NCBI GenBank assembly: GCA_019638395.1
Contig: JAHBTX010000003.1
Location: forward strand, 248,001 to 312,000
Source: Cyclobacteriaceae bacterium
Lineage (GTDB): Bacteria; Bacteroidota; Bacteroidia; Cytophagales; Cyclobacteriaceae
Reading direction: 5' to 3'
Length of the DNA: 64,000 nt
Below, piece by piece: positions 8,530 through 17,268 of this stretch. Every line of letters begins with the position of its first letter. Within the stretch, counting starts at the first letter, position 1. Made by a program: the position numbers and the translations under genes. Below the pieces are notes generated by a model that saw only the letters and a program-made list of their open reading frames with translations, was not told the origin of the DNA and ran no database searches.

Positions 8530-10425
8530 ATGAAACAACTTTTTGCCTTTTTGCTTGTGGCTCTTGCTGGTTCGGCCAGTGCCCAGATTGATTCGGTTTA
8601 CATGCGCACCCACTACGACCTTACGGAGGTGCAAATTCCAATGCGCGATGGGGTTAAGCTCTTTGCAGTTGTTTATACACCCAAAAACCAATCGCAGAAG
8701 CATCCGATTTTATTAAACCGTACCTGCTACAATGCTTCCAACTATAGCAATTATAAAACCGGTGGTTATCCGTCACCTTATCTCATTAAGGATAAATACA
8801 TTTTGGTTTACCAGGATGTGCGCGGTCGCTACATGAGCGAGGGAACGTTCGATAACATGCGGCCTAATATTCCCGGCAACGACCGTAAGAATAAAAAAGA
8901 CATTGACGAAAGTTCTGACACGTGGGATACCATTGATTGGTTGGTGAAGAATCTGAAAAACAATAATGGTCGCGTGGGTATGTACGGAATTTCATATCCG
9001 GGTTTTTATACGGCTGCCGCTATTCCCGATGCACACCCGGCTTTAAAAGCATCATCGCCACAAGCACCCATTTCCGATTTCTGGTTCGATGACTTTCACC
9101 ACAACGGTGCTTACCTGCAAAGCTATACCGTAGCTTTCGGTGTGTTTGGCTATCAGAAAGAAGGCCAGACCAAACAAGATTGGTTTATGGATGAGATTAT
9201 GCGATTCTATAAAGATGCACCAAAAGATGGTTATCAATTTAACCTCGACCTCGGCCCATTAAAGAACGTAACCGAAAAATACCATCATGATAATTTTTTC
9301 TGGCAACAAATTGTGGATCATCCCAACTATGACGACTTCTGGCAAAAACGAAACCTGTTACCGCATCTTACCAATGTAAAACATGCCGTGATGACGGTGG
9401 GCGGTTGGTACGATGCAGAAGATTTGTATGGCCCGCTTAATATTTATAAAAAAATTGAAGCGAGTAGTCCCGCAGCACAAAACATCATTGTGATGGGGCC
9501 CTGGAGCCATGGCGATTGGGCCCGAGAATCTGGCTTTCAGGCAGTAAATCATATTTATTTTGGCGATAGCCTTTCAACTTTTTACCAACGTGAAATTGAG
9601 CGGAAGTTTTTTAATTCTTTGCTGAAAGAAAATGCAAGTCCCGGTTTACCGGAAGCGTATATGTTTGATTGCGGATTGAAGACCTGGAACAAGTTTGATC
9701 AATGGCCACCCAGAGGAATTCCACCCATTAAACTTTACTTTGGTGAAAACGGAAAACTATCAGTTAACCAACCGTTGAAACCCGATGCATCTTTTGAGTA
9801 TGTGAGCGATCCGGCCAAGCCTGTGCCGTATGTTTCGCAAACAGAAGGCTTAACCTTTACCCCCCGCAGGTTTATGACGGACGATCAGCGTCATGCGGCA
9901 ACCCGCCCCGATGTAATTACATTCGAAACCGATGTGCTAACAGATAATATCACCCTTGCCGGTGAGATTATGGCAAAATTAAAAGTGGCCATATCCAGTA
10001 CCGATGCCGATTTTATTGTAAAGTTGATTGATGTCTATCCGAACGATCATCCCAACTATAAACACAATCCCAATAATATTATCATGGGGGGCTACCAGCA
10101 ATTGGTACGGCACGAAGTATTTCGCGGCCGGTGGCGCAATAGTTTTGAAAAACCCGAACCCTTTAAACCCGGTGAAATAACCGATGTGAACATTACGCTG
10201 CAGGATATACTGCACACCTTTAAGAAAGGCCATAAAATAATGCTGCAGATTCACAGCACGTGGTTTCCATACATCGATCGCAATCCACAGAAGTATGTAG
10301 ATAATATCTATAAAGCCAATGCCGAAGATTTTATCAAGGCTTCTATCAAGGTATATGGCTCATCGGTAGTAGAAATTGGCGGTGGCGAAAAGTTGAACAC
10401 AAAAATCGATACCTTTAAAAAATGA
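8530..10425 (+). CDS. Secreted CocE/NonD-type S15 hydrolase
   Basis: The 631-residue protein has a signal peptide ending ...SASAQ. It is an alpha/beta hydrolase of the CocE/NonD, X-Pro dipeptidyl-peptidase S15 group. The early motif RDGVKLFAVVYTP and DVRGRYMSEG are family hallmarks; the nucleophile is Ser155 in GISYPG, with Asp in GGWYDAEDLYG and His in GPWSHGDWA. The C-terminal third is the jelly-roll domain (about 430-631). It hydrolyses an ester or a peptide bond after proline in the periplasm; which one is uncertain. It overlaps the next gene by 4 bases. Confidence 0.9.
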   Translation: MKQLFAFLLVALAGSASAQIDSVYMRTHYDLTEVQIPMRDGVKLFAVVYTPKNQSQKHPILLNRTCYNASNYSNYKTGGYPSPYLIKDKYILVYQDVRGRYMSEGTFDNMRPNIPGNDRKNKKDIDESSDTWDTIDWLVKNLKNNNGRVGMYGISYPGFYTAAAIPDAHPALKASSPQAPISDFWFDDFHHNGAYLQSYTVAFGVFGYQKEGQTKQDWFMDEIMRFYKDAPKDGYQFNLDLGPLKNVTEKYHHDNFFWQQIVDHPNYDDFWQKRNLLPHLTNVKHAVMTVGGWYDAEDLYGPLNIYKKIEASSPAAQNIIVMGPWSHGDWARESGFQAVNHIYFGDSLSTFYQREIERKFFNSLLKENASPGLPEAYMFDCGLKTWNKFDQWPPRGIPPIKLYFGENGKLSVNQPLKPDASFEYVSDPAKPVPYVSQTEGLTFTPRRFMTDDQRHAATRPDVITFETDVLTDNITLAGEIMAKLKVAISSTDADFIVKLIDVYPNDHPNYKHNPNNIIMGGYQQLVRHEVFRGRWRNSFEKPEPFKPGEITDVNITLQDILHTFKKGHKIMLQIHSTWFPYIDRNPQKYVDNIYKANAEDFIKASIKVYGSSVVEIGGGEKLNTKIDTFKK

Positions 10426-11096
10426 AGTGGATTACAGTACTGCTGCTGGCAGTTGGTTCAATAAATTCTTTCGCCCAAAAGCGCCCGTATGATACCATTC
10501 CCAACATGCCCGAACATTATTGGGTACGGATGGAGAAATTCAAAAAGGAACCGGTGGTGCCGGGTAAAATTGTATTTCTGGGTAATAGTATTACCGAAGG
10601 TGGCAAATGGAAACAATTACTGAAAGACTCAACCGTTATTAACCGGGGTATTTCGGGCGATAATACGTTTGGGGTACTGGCGCGTTTAGATGAAATTATA
10701 AAACTGAAACCATCATCACTGTTTATACTAATCGGTACCAACGATTTATCGAAGAAAATTCCGGATGAAGTTGTTCTGGAAAACATGTTCACCATAATTT
10801 CTAAGATAAAGTCAGGAACGCCTAAAACAAAAATTTTAATTCAGAGTATTCTTCCGGTTAACGAAACGGTAGAACGGTTTCCGCAGCAGTTTAATAACAG
10901 CACGCATATCAACACCATCAACGACCAGTTGGCACGGTATGCCACGCGGTTGCGCTACACCTATGTGGACTTGTACAGTAAGTTTATTGATAGCCAGGGA
11001 AGACTGGACGTGAAGTACACCTTCGATGGACTGCACCTCAATGCCAAAGGGTATCAACATTGGGTTGAAGTATTAAAGGAACTTAAGCATCTATAA
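10422..11096 (+). CDS. Secreted SGNH/GDSL esterase
   Basis: The 224-residue protein has a signal peptide (MKWITVLLLAVGSINSFAQ) and a compact SGNH hydrolase fold. Block I is FLGNSITEGG with Ser56; block II is RGISGD with Gly77; block III is IGTNDL with Asn107; block V is FDGLHLNAKGY with Asp202 and His205. Such enzymes remove acetyl or other acyl groups from sugars or lipids. Its start overlaps the S15 gene (ATGA) and it ends 4 bases before the BNR protein, so the three are co-transcribed. Confidence 0.9.
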   Translation: MKWITVLLLAVGSINSFAQKRPYDTIPNMPEHYWVRMEKFKKEPVVPGKIVFLGNSITEGGKWKQLLKDSTVINRGISGDNTFGVLARLDEIIKLKPSSLFILIGTNDLSKKIPDEVVLENMFTIISKIKSGTPKTKILIQSILPVNETVERFPQQFNNSTHINTINDQLARYATRLRYTYVDLYSKFIDSQGRLDVKYTFDGLHLNAKGYQHWVEVLKELKHL

Positions 11097-11100
11097 CGAA

Positions 11101-12399
11101 ATGAGCAGACTGATTTTTGCATTGATGATTTTAATGAACACAGCCTACGTTCAGGCTCAGTTTAAAAACCTTGTACTGGCCACGCAGGTAGATGGTATCT
11201 ATCCGCCATTGGAGCCCAGCATTGCAATAAGCCGTAAAAATCCGAAAAATATTGTGGCCGGTGTGGTGTTAGATAAGGCCATTTATACTAAAGACGGAGG
11301 CTTAAGTTGGAAAACCACTACGCTCAAGTCGCGCTATGGAGTGTATGGCGACCCGGCTCTGATCAGCGATGTGAAGGGGCACTTTTATTATTTTCATTTG
11401 GCCGACCCCAGTGGTGAAGGTCGCAGCAACGAAGCGTGGCTTGATCGTATCGTGGTACAAAAATCAACCGATGGTGGTGAATCGTGGAACGATGGCGAAT
11501 CGATTGGGTATAACCCACCGGCCGACCAGGATAAAGAATGGCCCGCGGTGCATCCGCGCAAGCAATATATTTATACCACGTGGACACAGTTTGATAAGTA
11601 CGGATTAACCGATCCGAATTGTCACTCCAACATTCTGTTTAGCATGTCAACCAATGCCGGAAAAAAATGGAGCAAAGCGGTACAAATCAATCAAACTCCG
11701 GGCGATTGTGTGGACGATGATAATACAGCCGAAGGTGCTGTACCGGCAGTAGATGCAAGAGGCCGCGTATTTGTAGCGTGGTCAAATCAAGGCACCATCT
11801 TTTTAGATCGCTCGTTTGATGGTGGTAAAACCTGGCTTACCAACGACCTGGCCATTGCCAAACAAGAAGGGGGTTGGGCTATGAAAATACCCGGCCTTAG
11901 CCGAAGCAATGGCATGCCGGTTTTGAAAATAGATAACAGCAAAGGCAGGTTGAATGGAAGCTTGTACTTAGTGTGGGCCGACCAACGAAATGGCGAAGAT
12001 GATACCGACATCTGGTTTATGCGTTCTACTAATCAAGGCGACTTTTGGACACAACCGCTACGCATCAATCAGGATGAAGCCGGCAAACATCAGTTTTTGC
12101 CCTGGCTGGCTGTGGATGATGAAACCGGATACATTTATATTGTGTATTACGATCGCAGGGCGTATGATGATTTACAAACCGATGTGTACCTGGCATACTC
12201 CATAGATGGTGGCGCATCTTTTAAAGAACAAAAGATAAGCGAAGCACCTTTTATTCCTACCGAAGAAAAGTTCTTTGGCGATTACACCAACATCGATGCC
12301 TTTAAAGGAATGATCACCCCCATTTGGACGCGGATGGACGATGGAAGAACCAGTGTACTCACAACGGTGATAAAAGATTCGGAATTGATAAAGAAGTAA
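11101..12399 (+). CDS. Secreted sialidase-like BNR-repeat protein
   Basis: This 432-residue exported protein (signal peptide ending AYVQA) is built of Asp-box (BNR) blades: DGGLSWK, DGGESWNDG, DGGKTWLTND, NQGDFWTQP and DGGASFKEQ. The arrangement fits a six-bladed propeller of the exo-alpha-sialidase type. I cannot confirm the arginine triad and Tyr/Glu pair of true sialidases, so it may act on another sugar or only bind. It is the third gene of the tight hydrolase group starting at 8530. Confidence 0.8.
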   Translation: MSRLIFALMILMNTAYVQAQFKNLVLATQVDGIYPPLEPSIAISRKNPKNIVAGVVLDKAIYTKDGGLSWKTTTLKSRYGVYGDPALISDVKGHFYYFHLADPSGEGRSNEAWLDRIVVQKSTDGGESWNDGESIGYNPPADQDKEWPAVHPRKQYIYTTWTQFDKYGLTDPNCHSNILFSMSTNAGKKWSKAVQINQTPGDCVDDDNTAEGAVPAVDARGRVFVAWSNQGTIFLDRSFDGGKTWLTNDLAIAKQEGGWAMKIPGLSRSNGMPVLKIDNSKGRLNGSLYLVWADQRNGEDDTDIWFMRSTNQGDFWTQPLRINQDEAGKHQFLPWLAVDDETGYIYIVYYDRRAYDDLQTDVYLAYSIDGGASFKEQKISEAPFIPTEEKFFGDYTNIDAFKGMITPIWTRMDDGRTSVLTTVIKDSELIKK

Positions 12400-12506
12400 G
12401 TCTTTTTTTTCATGCTTATAAGTTTAAGGATTTTACTGTGAATGGATGAGGGTAAACTTTTGTGTAACAATTCCCAGCAACGCCTCCTGTTGGCAGGTAT
12501 TGCGGG

Positions 12507-12531
12507 CTACACCAAAATATTTTTGGTGTAG
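12507..12531 (+). terminator. Terminator after the first hydrolase group
   Basis: CTACACCAAAA and TTTTGGTGTAG form a perfect 11-bp stem around the loop TAT, followed by ATTTTACT. It ends the 8530-12399 group. The rest of the 12400-12756 gap contains no convincing gene; the 11-mer GATTTTACTGT occurs twice in it (from about 12429 and 12531). Confidence 0.65.
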
Positions 12532-12756
12532 ATTTTACTGTCGAACATTGGCTTAGTTGGCGAAGGCATTTAATCAAAAAACAAACCACCAGTTATCACC
12601 CTGCCGGCACAAGTTAACGTAAGGTTCGCTGTGCAAAGTAAAACCTGAACCCACTGGTAAATATTAAGTTGCTTCCCTGCCGATTATTCTACATTTTCGT
12701 TGTTCACTTCAACTAAGACAAATTGTACTTTGCTAATACCTAAAATTCTTTTACGC

Positions 12757-13608
12757 ATGAAGCTTCTAACCTTTTTGCTACTATTTACAAATGTTGTGGT
12801 TGCACAATCCGGAAAAGTGCTTGACAATGAATCCATGCCCAGCAAAATCCTGGGTGGCACGCGCAAATATGCTGTGTATCTGCCACCCGATTATGAAAGT
12901 TCCAAACGTAGCTACCCGGTTTTGTATTTGTTACACGGTGCCGGTGACGACCAAACCGGTTGGGTGCAGTTTGGGGAGGTGCTGAATATAACCGATAAGG
13001 CCATTGCAAACGGCACCGCTACACCCATGATTATTATTATGCCCGATGCCAAAACCGGCCAGATGGGATATTTTAACAACATTAAAAACGACTGGCGTTA
13101 CGAAGATTTCTTTTTCGAAGAGTTTATTCCATACATCGAAAAAACCTATCGTATAAAAAGCGAAAAGCGCTACCGTGCTGTTGCCGGACTATCGATGGGT
13201 GGCGGGGGCTCATTTATGTATGCCTTGCACCATCCTGAAATGTTTTCTTCAGCTTGTCCGCTAAGTGCATATGTGGGGCCGTTAACGATTGACGATGTAA
13301 AAAATTTTATGACCCGCACCAATCAAAAGGCTACTGATGCTGAACTGGAAACTTATTTCAAAAAACATAATGCCATCAATCTCGTAAACGACATAAAAGA
13401 TGATCAGAAGAAAGCTGTGCGGTGGTACATTGATTGCGGTGATGATGATTTTTTATATGAAGGTAATTCACTGATTCACATTGCCATGAAGAAGAAAGAA
13501 ATTCCGCACGAATTTCGGGTGCGCGATGGAGGCCACACCTGGACCTATTGGCGCACAGCGTTACCCGATGTGTTGCGATTTGTGTCGGAAGCCTTTCATC
13601 AGTATTGA
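12757..13608 (+). CDS. Secreted esterase, esterase D / feruloyl esterase-like
   Basis: The 283-residue alpha/beta hydrolase begins with a signal peptide (MKLLTFLLLFTNVVVAQ); this ATG was preferred to the one at 12700, which would precede the signal with a polar tail. The oxyanion region is YLLHGAGDDQTGW, the nucleophile is Ser146 in GLSMGG, the acid is probably in DCGDDDFLYEGN, and the His is in RDGGHTW. It belongs to the putative esterase family (carbohydrate esterase 1-like). It is followed by the TldD-like gene after 23 bases. Confidence 0.88.
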   Translation: MKLLTFLLLFTNVVVAQSGKVLDNESMPSKILGGTRKYAVYLPPDYESSKRSYPVLYLLHGAGDDQTGWVQFGEVLNITDKAIANGTATPMIIIMPDAKTGQMGYFNNIKNDWRYEDFFFEEFIPYIEKTYRIKSEKRYRAVAGLSMGGGGSFMYALHHPEMFSSACPLSAYVGPLTIDDVKNFMTRTNQKATDAELETYFKKHNAINLVNDIKDDQKKAVRWYIDCGDDDFLYEGNSLIHIAMKKKEIPHEFRVRDGGHTWTYWRTALPDVLRFVSEAFHQY

Positions 13609-13631
13609 ACTTTATTGTTTATAGTTAGCTC

Positions 13632-15305
13632 ATGAGGAAAATTCTTTTTGTTTTGCTGCTGGCCGGAACGGGCGTTTCTGCACAGGATGTGTTGTTGGAT
13701 GTGTTAACGGAAGAGCTCAACCGCGAGGTAAAAGCTTTTGCTAAAATCGAAAGCCCTCCTTATTACCTGGCCTACCGGGTAAACGATATTTCCTATACAC
13801 AAATTGAATCTTCCTTCGGTAGTTTGGTACAATCGTACAGCAATCGTAACCGGCTTTTATTTACTACTGTGCGCGTAGGCGATTACCAGTTTGATAATAC
13901 ACATCCGGCCGAAGGCGGACGTTGGGGCGGATACAATGAAGGTGCTGCCGGAGGTAACGCAGTACCCATTCCGGTTGATGATTCGCCTGAAGCAATCCGC
14001 TACTCCATTTGGCGTGTAACCCAAAACAGTTACAAACAAGCCCGCGAAACCCTCAAGTCGTTAAAGAACAGTGCTGCCAGCACAAAAAATAAACTCGAAG
14101 ATTTTTCCAAAGCCAGCCCCGAAAAATTTATCGAGCCTGCTCTTACCGAAAATTGGTTTAACCTGGCCGAGTGGCAAGACAAGGTGCGAAGGTATTCGGC
14201 TCCGTTTCAAAAAAATGCCGACATGGTTTCAGGCGATGTGAGTTTGCAATTGGTAAGCGAACGAAAATATTTTGTTTCGTCCGAAGGTAGCAGTGTAGTG
14301 CAAAATCAACGCTACGTGTATTTGATGATTAACGGAAACATACGCGCAAAAGATGGCGACATTGTACCCTTGCATAAATCATTCTTTGCATTTACTCCGG
14401 AAGGTTTACCCAATGATGAGGTCGTTCTGCAGGAAGTAGATAAGTTGATCAGCATTTTAACAAAACTGAAAGATGCACCTTTAGCTGAACCCTATACCGG
14501 GCCTGCCATTCTGGATGCCCAGGTAGCCGGAGTTTTCTTTCATGAGATTTTTGGCCACCGGGTGGAGGGTGAAAGGCTGCGCAACGATATGGACAGTCAA
14601 ACTTTCAAGGAAAAAATTAATCAACAGGTGCTCAACAAAAATTTGAGTGTGATTTTCGACCCGACTTTAAAGGAATTTCAAGGCAAACCTTTAAATGGAT
14701 TTTATAAGTATGATGATGAGGGTGTGAAAGCACAGCGTGTGGTTGTGGTTGACAACGGAATATTAAAAACCTTTTTGATGTCGCGCACCCCCCTTGAATC
14801 AGTGAAAACATCGAATGGTCATGGCCGGGCCGATGCCAGCAGCGACCCCGTATCGCGGCAATCTAACCTGATCGTGCAGCCAACCAAGTCAGTTACCTTT
14901 CAGGATTTAAGAAAACTCTTAATACAAGAGGCAAAAAAACAGGGCAAGCCGTATGGCTATTATTTTAAAGATGTGGTAGGTGGTTTTACTACTACTGATC
15001 GTTATAATCCTAATGCCTTCAATATTTTTCCAACGGAAGTATATCGTGTATATGCCGATGGCCGGCCCGATGAATTGGTGCGGGGTGTGGATCTGATCGG
15101 AACCCCGTTGGCAATGTTTGCCGAAATAACTGCTGCCGATAAACAAGCCGCTATCTTTACCGGATTTTGTGGTGCCGAGTCAGGTAGTATTCCGGTTACC
15201 GCCATTTCACCTTCGCTGTTTGTGCGCAGAATCGAAACTCAAAAGAAACCACAGGCAGATATTGAAACTACTGTTTTGAAAACCCCCACCACTAACGAAT
15301 ATTAA
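13632..15305 (+). CDS. Exported TldD-like metallopeptidase (catalytic subunit type)
   Basis: The 557-residue protein has the TldD/PmbA fold and carries the catalytic HEIFGH motif (HExxxH, residues 304-309) and a Cys near the C-terminus in FCGAESGSIP, which fits the TldD zinc site. Unusually for the classic family, which is cytosolic, it starts with a signal peptide (MRKILFVLLLAGTGVSAQ). In TldD/TldE complexes the pair degrades unfolded peptides threaded into a narrow chamber. Here the partner follows 2 bases later and lacks the zinc motif, so an exported heteromer is likely. Confidence 0.88.
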   Translation: MRKILFVLLLAGTGVSAQDVLLDVLTEELNREVKAFAKIESPPYYLAYRVNDISYTQIESSFGSLVQSYSNRNRLLFTTVRVGDYQFDNTHPAEGGRWGGYNEGAAGGNAVPIPVDDSPEAIRYSIWRVTQNSYKQARETLKSLKNSAASTKNKLEDFSKASPEKFIEPALTENWFNLAEWQDKVRRYSAPFQKNADMVSGDVSLQLVSERKYFVSSEGSSVVQNQRYVYLMINGNIRAKDGDIVPLHKSFFAFTPEGLPNDEVVLQEVDKLISILTKLKDAPLAEPYTGPAILDAQVAGVFFHEIFGHRVEGERLRNDMDSQTFKEKINQQVLNKNLSVIFDPTLKEFQGKPLNGFYKYDDEGVKAQRVVVVDNGILKTFLMSRTPLESVKTSNGHGRADASSDPVSRQSNLIVQPTKSVTFQDLRKLLIQEAKKQGKPYGYYFKDVVGGFTTTDRYNPNAFNIFPTEVYRVYADGRPDELVRGVDLIGTPLAMFAEITAADKQAAIFTGFCGAESGSIPVTAISPSLFVRRIETQKKPQADIETTVLKTPTTNEY

Positions 15306-15307
15306 TA

Positions 15308-17056
15308 ATGCGTTTTAGTGTGCTGGCAAATGCATTTAACTTTAATACGTATAAGCACGTAGCTATGGATAACCACAAATATGTAATGCTCCTTTCATCA
15401 CTAACAACTAAAAACACAAAGCACATCTGCTTTTTTGTTGTATTTACAATACTAACACAAATCAGTTTGGCACAACCAAACGTAATTCAGAAAGCCATGC
15501 AAGATGAAATTGATCGCAGCATGAAGGAATTGCAGTTAGATACCTTGCAGAAGCCTTGTTACGTAAGTTGTTCGATCAACGATTTTACCATGTATTCCAT
15601 TTCAGCAATGCTAGGGGGTATTGTTAACTCAAACGAACTGAATAGCAGAGCAAAAGGAAACCGGGTGTTGGTGGGCACGTACGAATTAAATGATGAAAGC
15701 CTCGATAACAATTTATTTTCATCGCCCGAGATGAACGATATTCAGGTACCGTTAGACGATGATTACCTGGGTGTGCGCAGGGCACTTTGGGTTTCGATTG
15801 ATAATGTTTATAAAAATGCTGCCCGCCAACACGCCAAAAATGTAGAAACCTGGAAAGAACAGAAGAAGCCATTGGAAGAAATTCCACATCGTGTATTTGC
15901 TAAACAACCGGCTATAAAAATTCAAACTACGCATACGTTTGCCACTTTCGATAAAAAGCAATGGGAAGCAAACCTGCGGCAACTTTCGCACCGATTTGTA
16001 AAATCTGCTTTTCCGGCTTCCAATCTTTCGCTCAACTATATGCGTGGTTATAATTATTTTGAAAGCAGCGAAGGTACTTCGTTGAAGTTACCCATTGAGC
16101 GTGTAATCCTCCAGTTGGCCATTATTGGGCGCGATGAAACCGGTGAGCTTGTGTTTGATCAGGCTGTATGGGCCGCAGCACAGCCCAACGAGTTGCCAAC
16201 AGTAGCCCAATTAGAAACGGAAATTGATGCTCGTCTGAAAAAGTTGGAAGCGCAAAAGGAGTCGGTAAAATTTGATGATAATTATACCGGTCCGGTTTTA
16301 ATGGAAGGAAGTTCTGTACCTGATTTTATGGCGGGGGTTTTGTTTATGGGGCGCGAGCGCTTGATGTACGATAATACTATTCCCAGCCTTACGGGATTCA
16401 GAAACGATACACGCAACTCGATGGAATCCAGAGTGGGAAAGAACATTGCGTCAACAGCGCTTACCGTAAAAGCATTGGCTCATACCAAATTGCACAAAGG
16501 TGTAAAATTGCTGGGTGCCTTCGAGGCTGATTCGGAAGGAGTAGTACCACCTGCTGAATTAACGCTTATTGATAAAGGTATTTTAAAAGATTTACTAAAC
16601 GACCGAAGCCTTACCTCCACCACACAAACAGCCAATGGCCATCGCGATGGGCCCGGTGTTATTCAGGTTTCTATTAGCGATCAAGCCACTATAAAACAGT
16701 TAAAAGATAAATTGATTGCGCAGGCAAAGGAGCAAGGGCTCGATTATGCCATCATTATCCGTAACGAAAACTTTGGCCGTATTGGCATGTTCAATGTTTT
16801 TAAAGTAAACCTGCAAACAGGTGCAGAAGAGTTTCAGCGGCAGGCACGTTTTAACCAGCTTAATTTTCGAAACCTGCGGAAGATTTGGGCTACTGCTGAA
16901 GATGTTGCCTACAACTTGCCGGGTTATGGAGCTGATGGCGCATTTACTTCGTACATTGTTCCACAAGCAATGTTAATTGGTGAAGTTGAGGTTGTGCGGG
17001 CTGAAATTCCATCGTATAAAGAAGATGAGTTTGTGAAAGACCCTCTTAAACAATAG
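15308..17056 (+). CDS. Exported TldE/PmbA-like partner without the zinc motif
   Basis: The 582-residue product is a diverged paralogue of the preceding TldD-like protein with the same layout. Where the partner has HEIFGH, this one reads DFMAGVLFMGRERLM, so it is probably non-catalytic, as TldE is in other species. A hydrophobic export segment (CFFVVFTILTQISLAQ) ends near residue 56. Start choice is uncertain: ATGs at 15308, 15365 and 15386 are in frame, and 15386 gives the most normal signal peptide. It is 2 bases after the previous stop. Confidence 0.82.
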   Translation: MRFSVLANAFNFNTYKHVAMDNHKYVMLLSSLTTKNTKHICFFVVFTILTQISLAQPNVIQKAMQDEIDRSMKELQLDTLQKPCYVSCSINDFTMYSISAMLGGIVNSNELNSRAKGNRVLVGTYELNDESLDNNLFSSPEMNDIQVPLDDDYLGVRRALWVSIDNVYKNAARQHAKNVETWKEQKKPLEEIPHRVFAKQPAIKIQTTHTFATFDKKQWEANLRQLSHRFVKSAFPASNLSLNYMRGYNYFESSEGTSLKLPIERVILQLAIIGRDETGELVFDQAVWAAAQPNELPTVAQLETEIDARLKKLEAQKESVKFDDNYTGPVLMEGSSVPDFMAGVLFMGRERLMYDNTIPSLTGFRNDTRNSMESRVGKNIASTALTVKALAHTKLHKGVKLLGAFEADSEGVVPPAELTLIDKGILKDLLNDRSLTSTTQTANGHRDGPGVIQVSISDQATIKQLKDKLIAQAKEQGLDYAIIIRNENFGRIGMFNVFKVNLQTGAEEFQRQARFNQLNFRNLRKIWATAEDVAYNLPGYGADGAFTSYIVPQAMLIGEVEVVRAEIPSYKEDEFVKDPLKQ

Positions 17057-17256
17057 TCGATTCGAAATTTCAGTGAAGATATCTTATCAGGATTGTTTTA
17101 TCTTATAGGTTAATAAACTCATAATCAGTAAACCCACTTTAAATTATTGTTTTGCAGCATAGATAAACTTTGCTCAACAACATTCAAGTCTTTTTAATGA
17201 GCAATCAACAGTTAAATATCCCGCTAAACGGTTTACGCCTGCTATTCAATCTCTGC

Positions 17257-17264
17257 TAACTTTA
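17257..17264 (+). promoter_or_regulatory. Candidate -7 box, TAACTTTA
   Basis: TAACTTTA matches TAnnTTTG at 7 of 8 positions and lies 4 bases (CGGT) before the ATG at 17269. The -33 position carries only TTTACG. The rest of 17057-17256 shows no gene. Confidence 0.4.
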
Positions 17265-17268
17265 CGGT

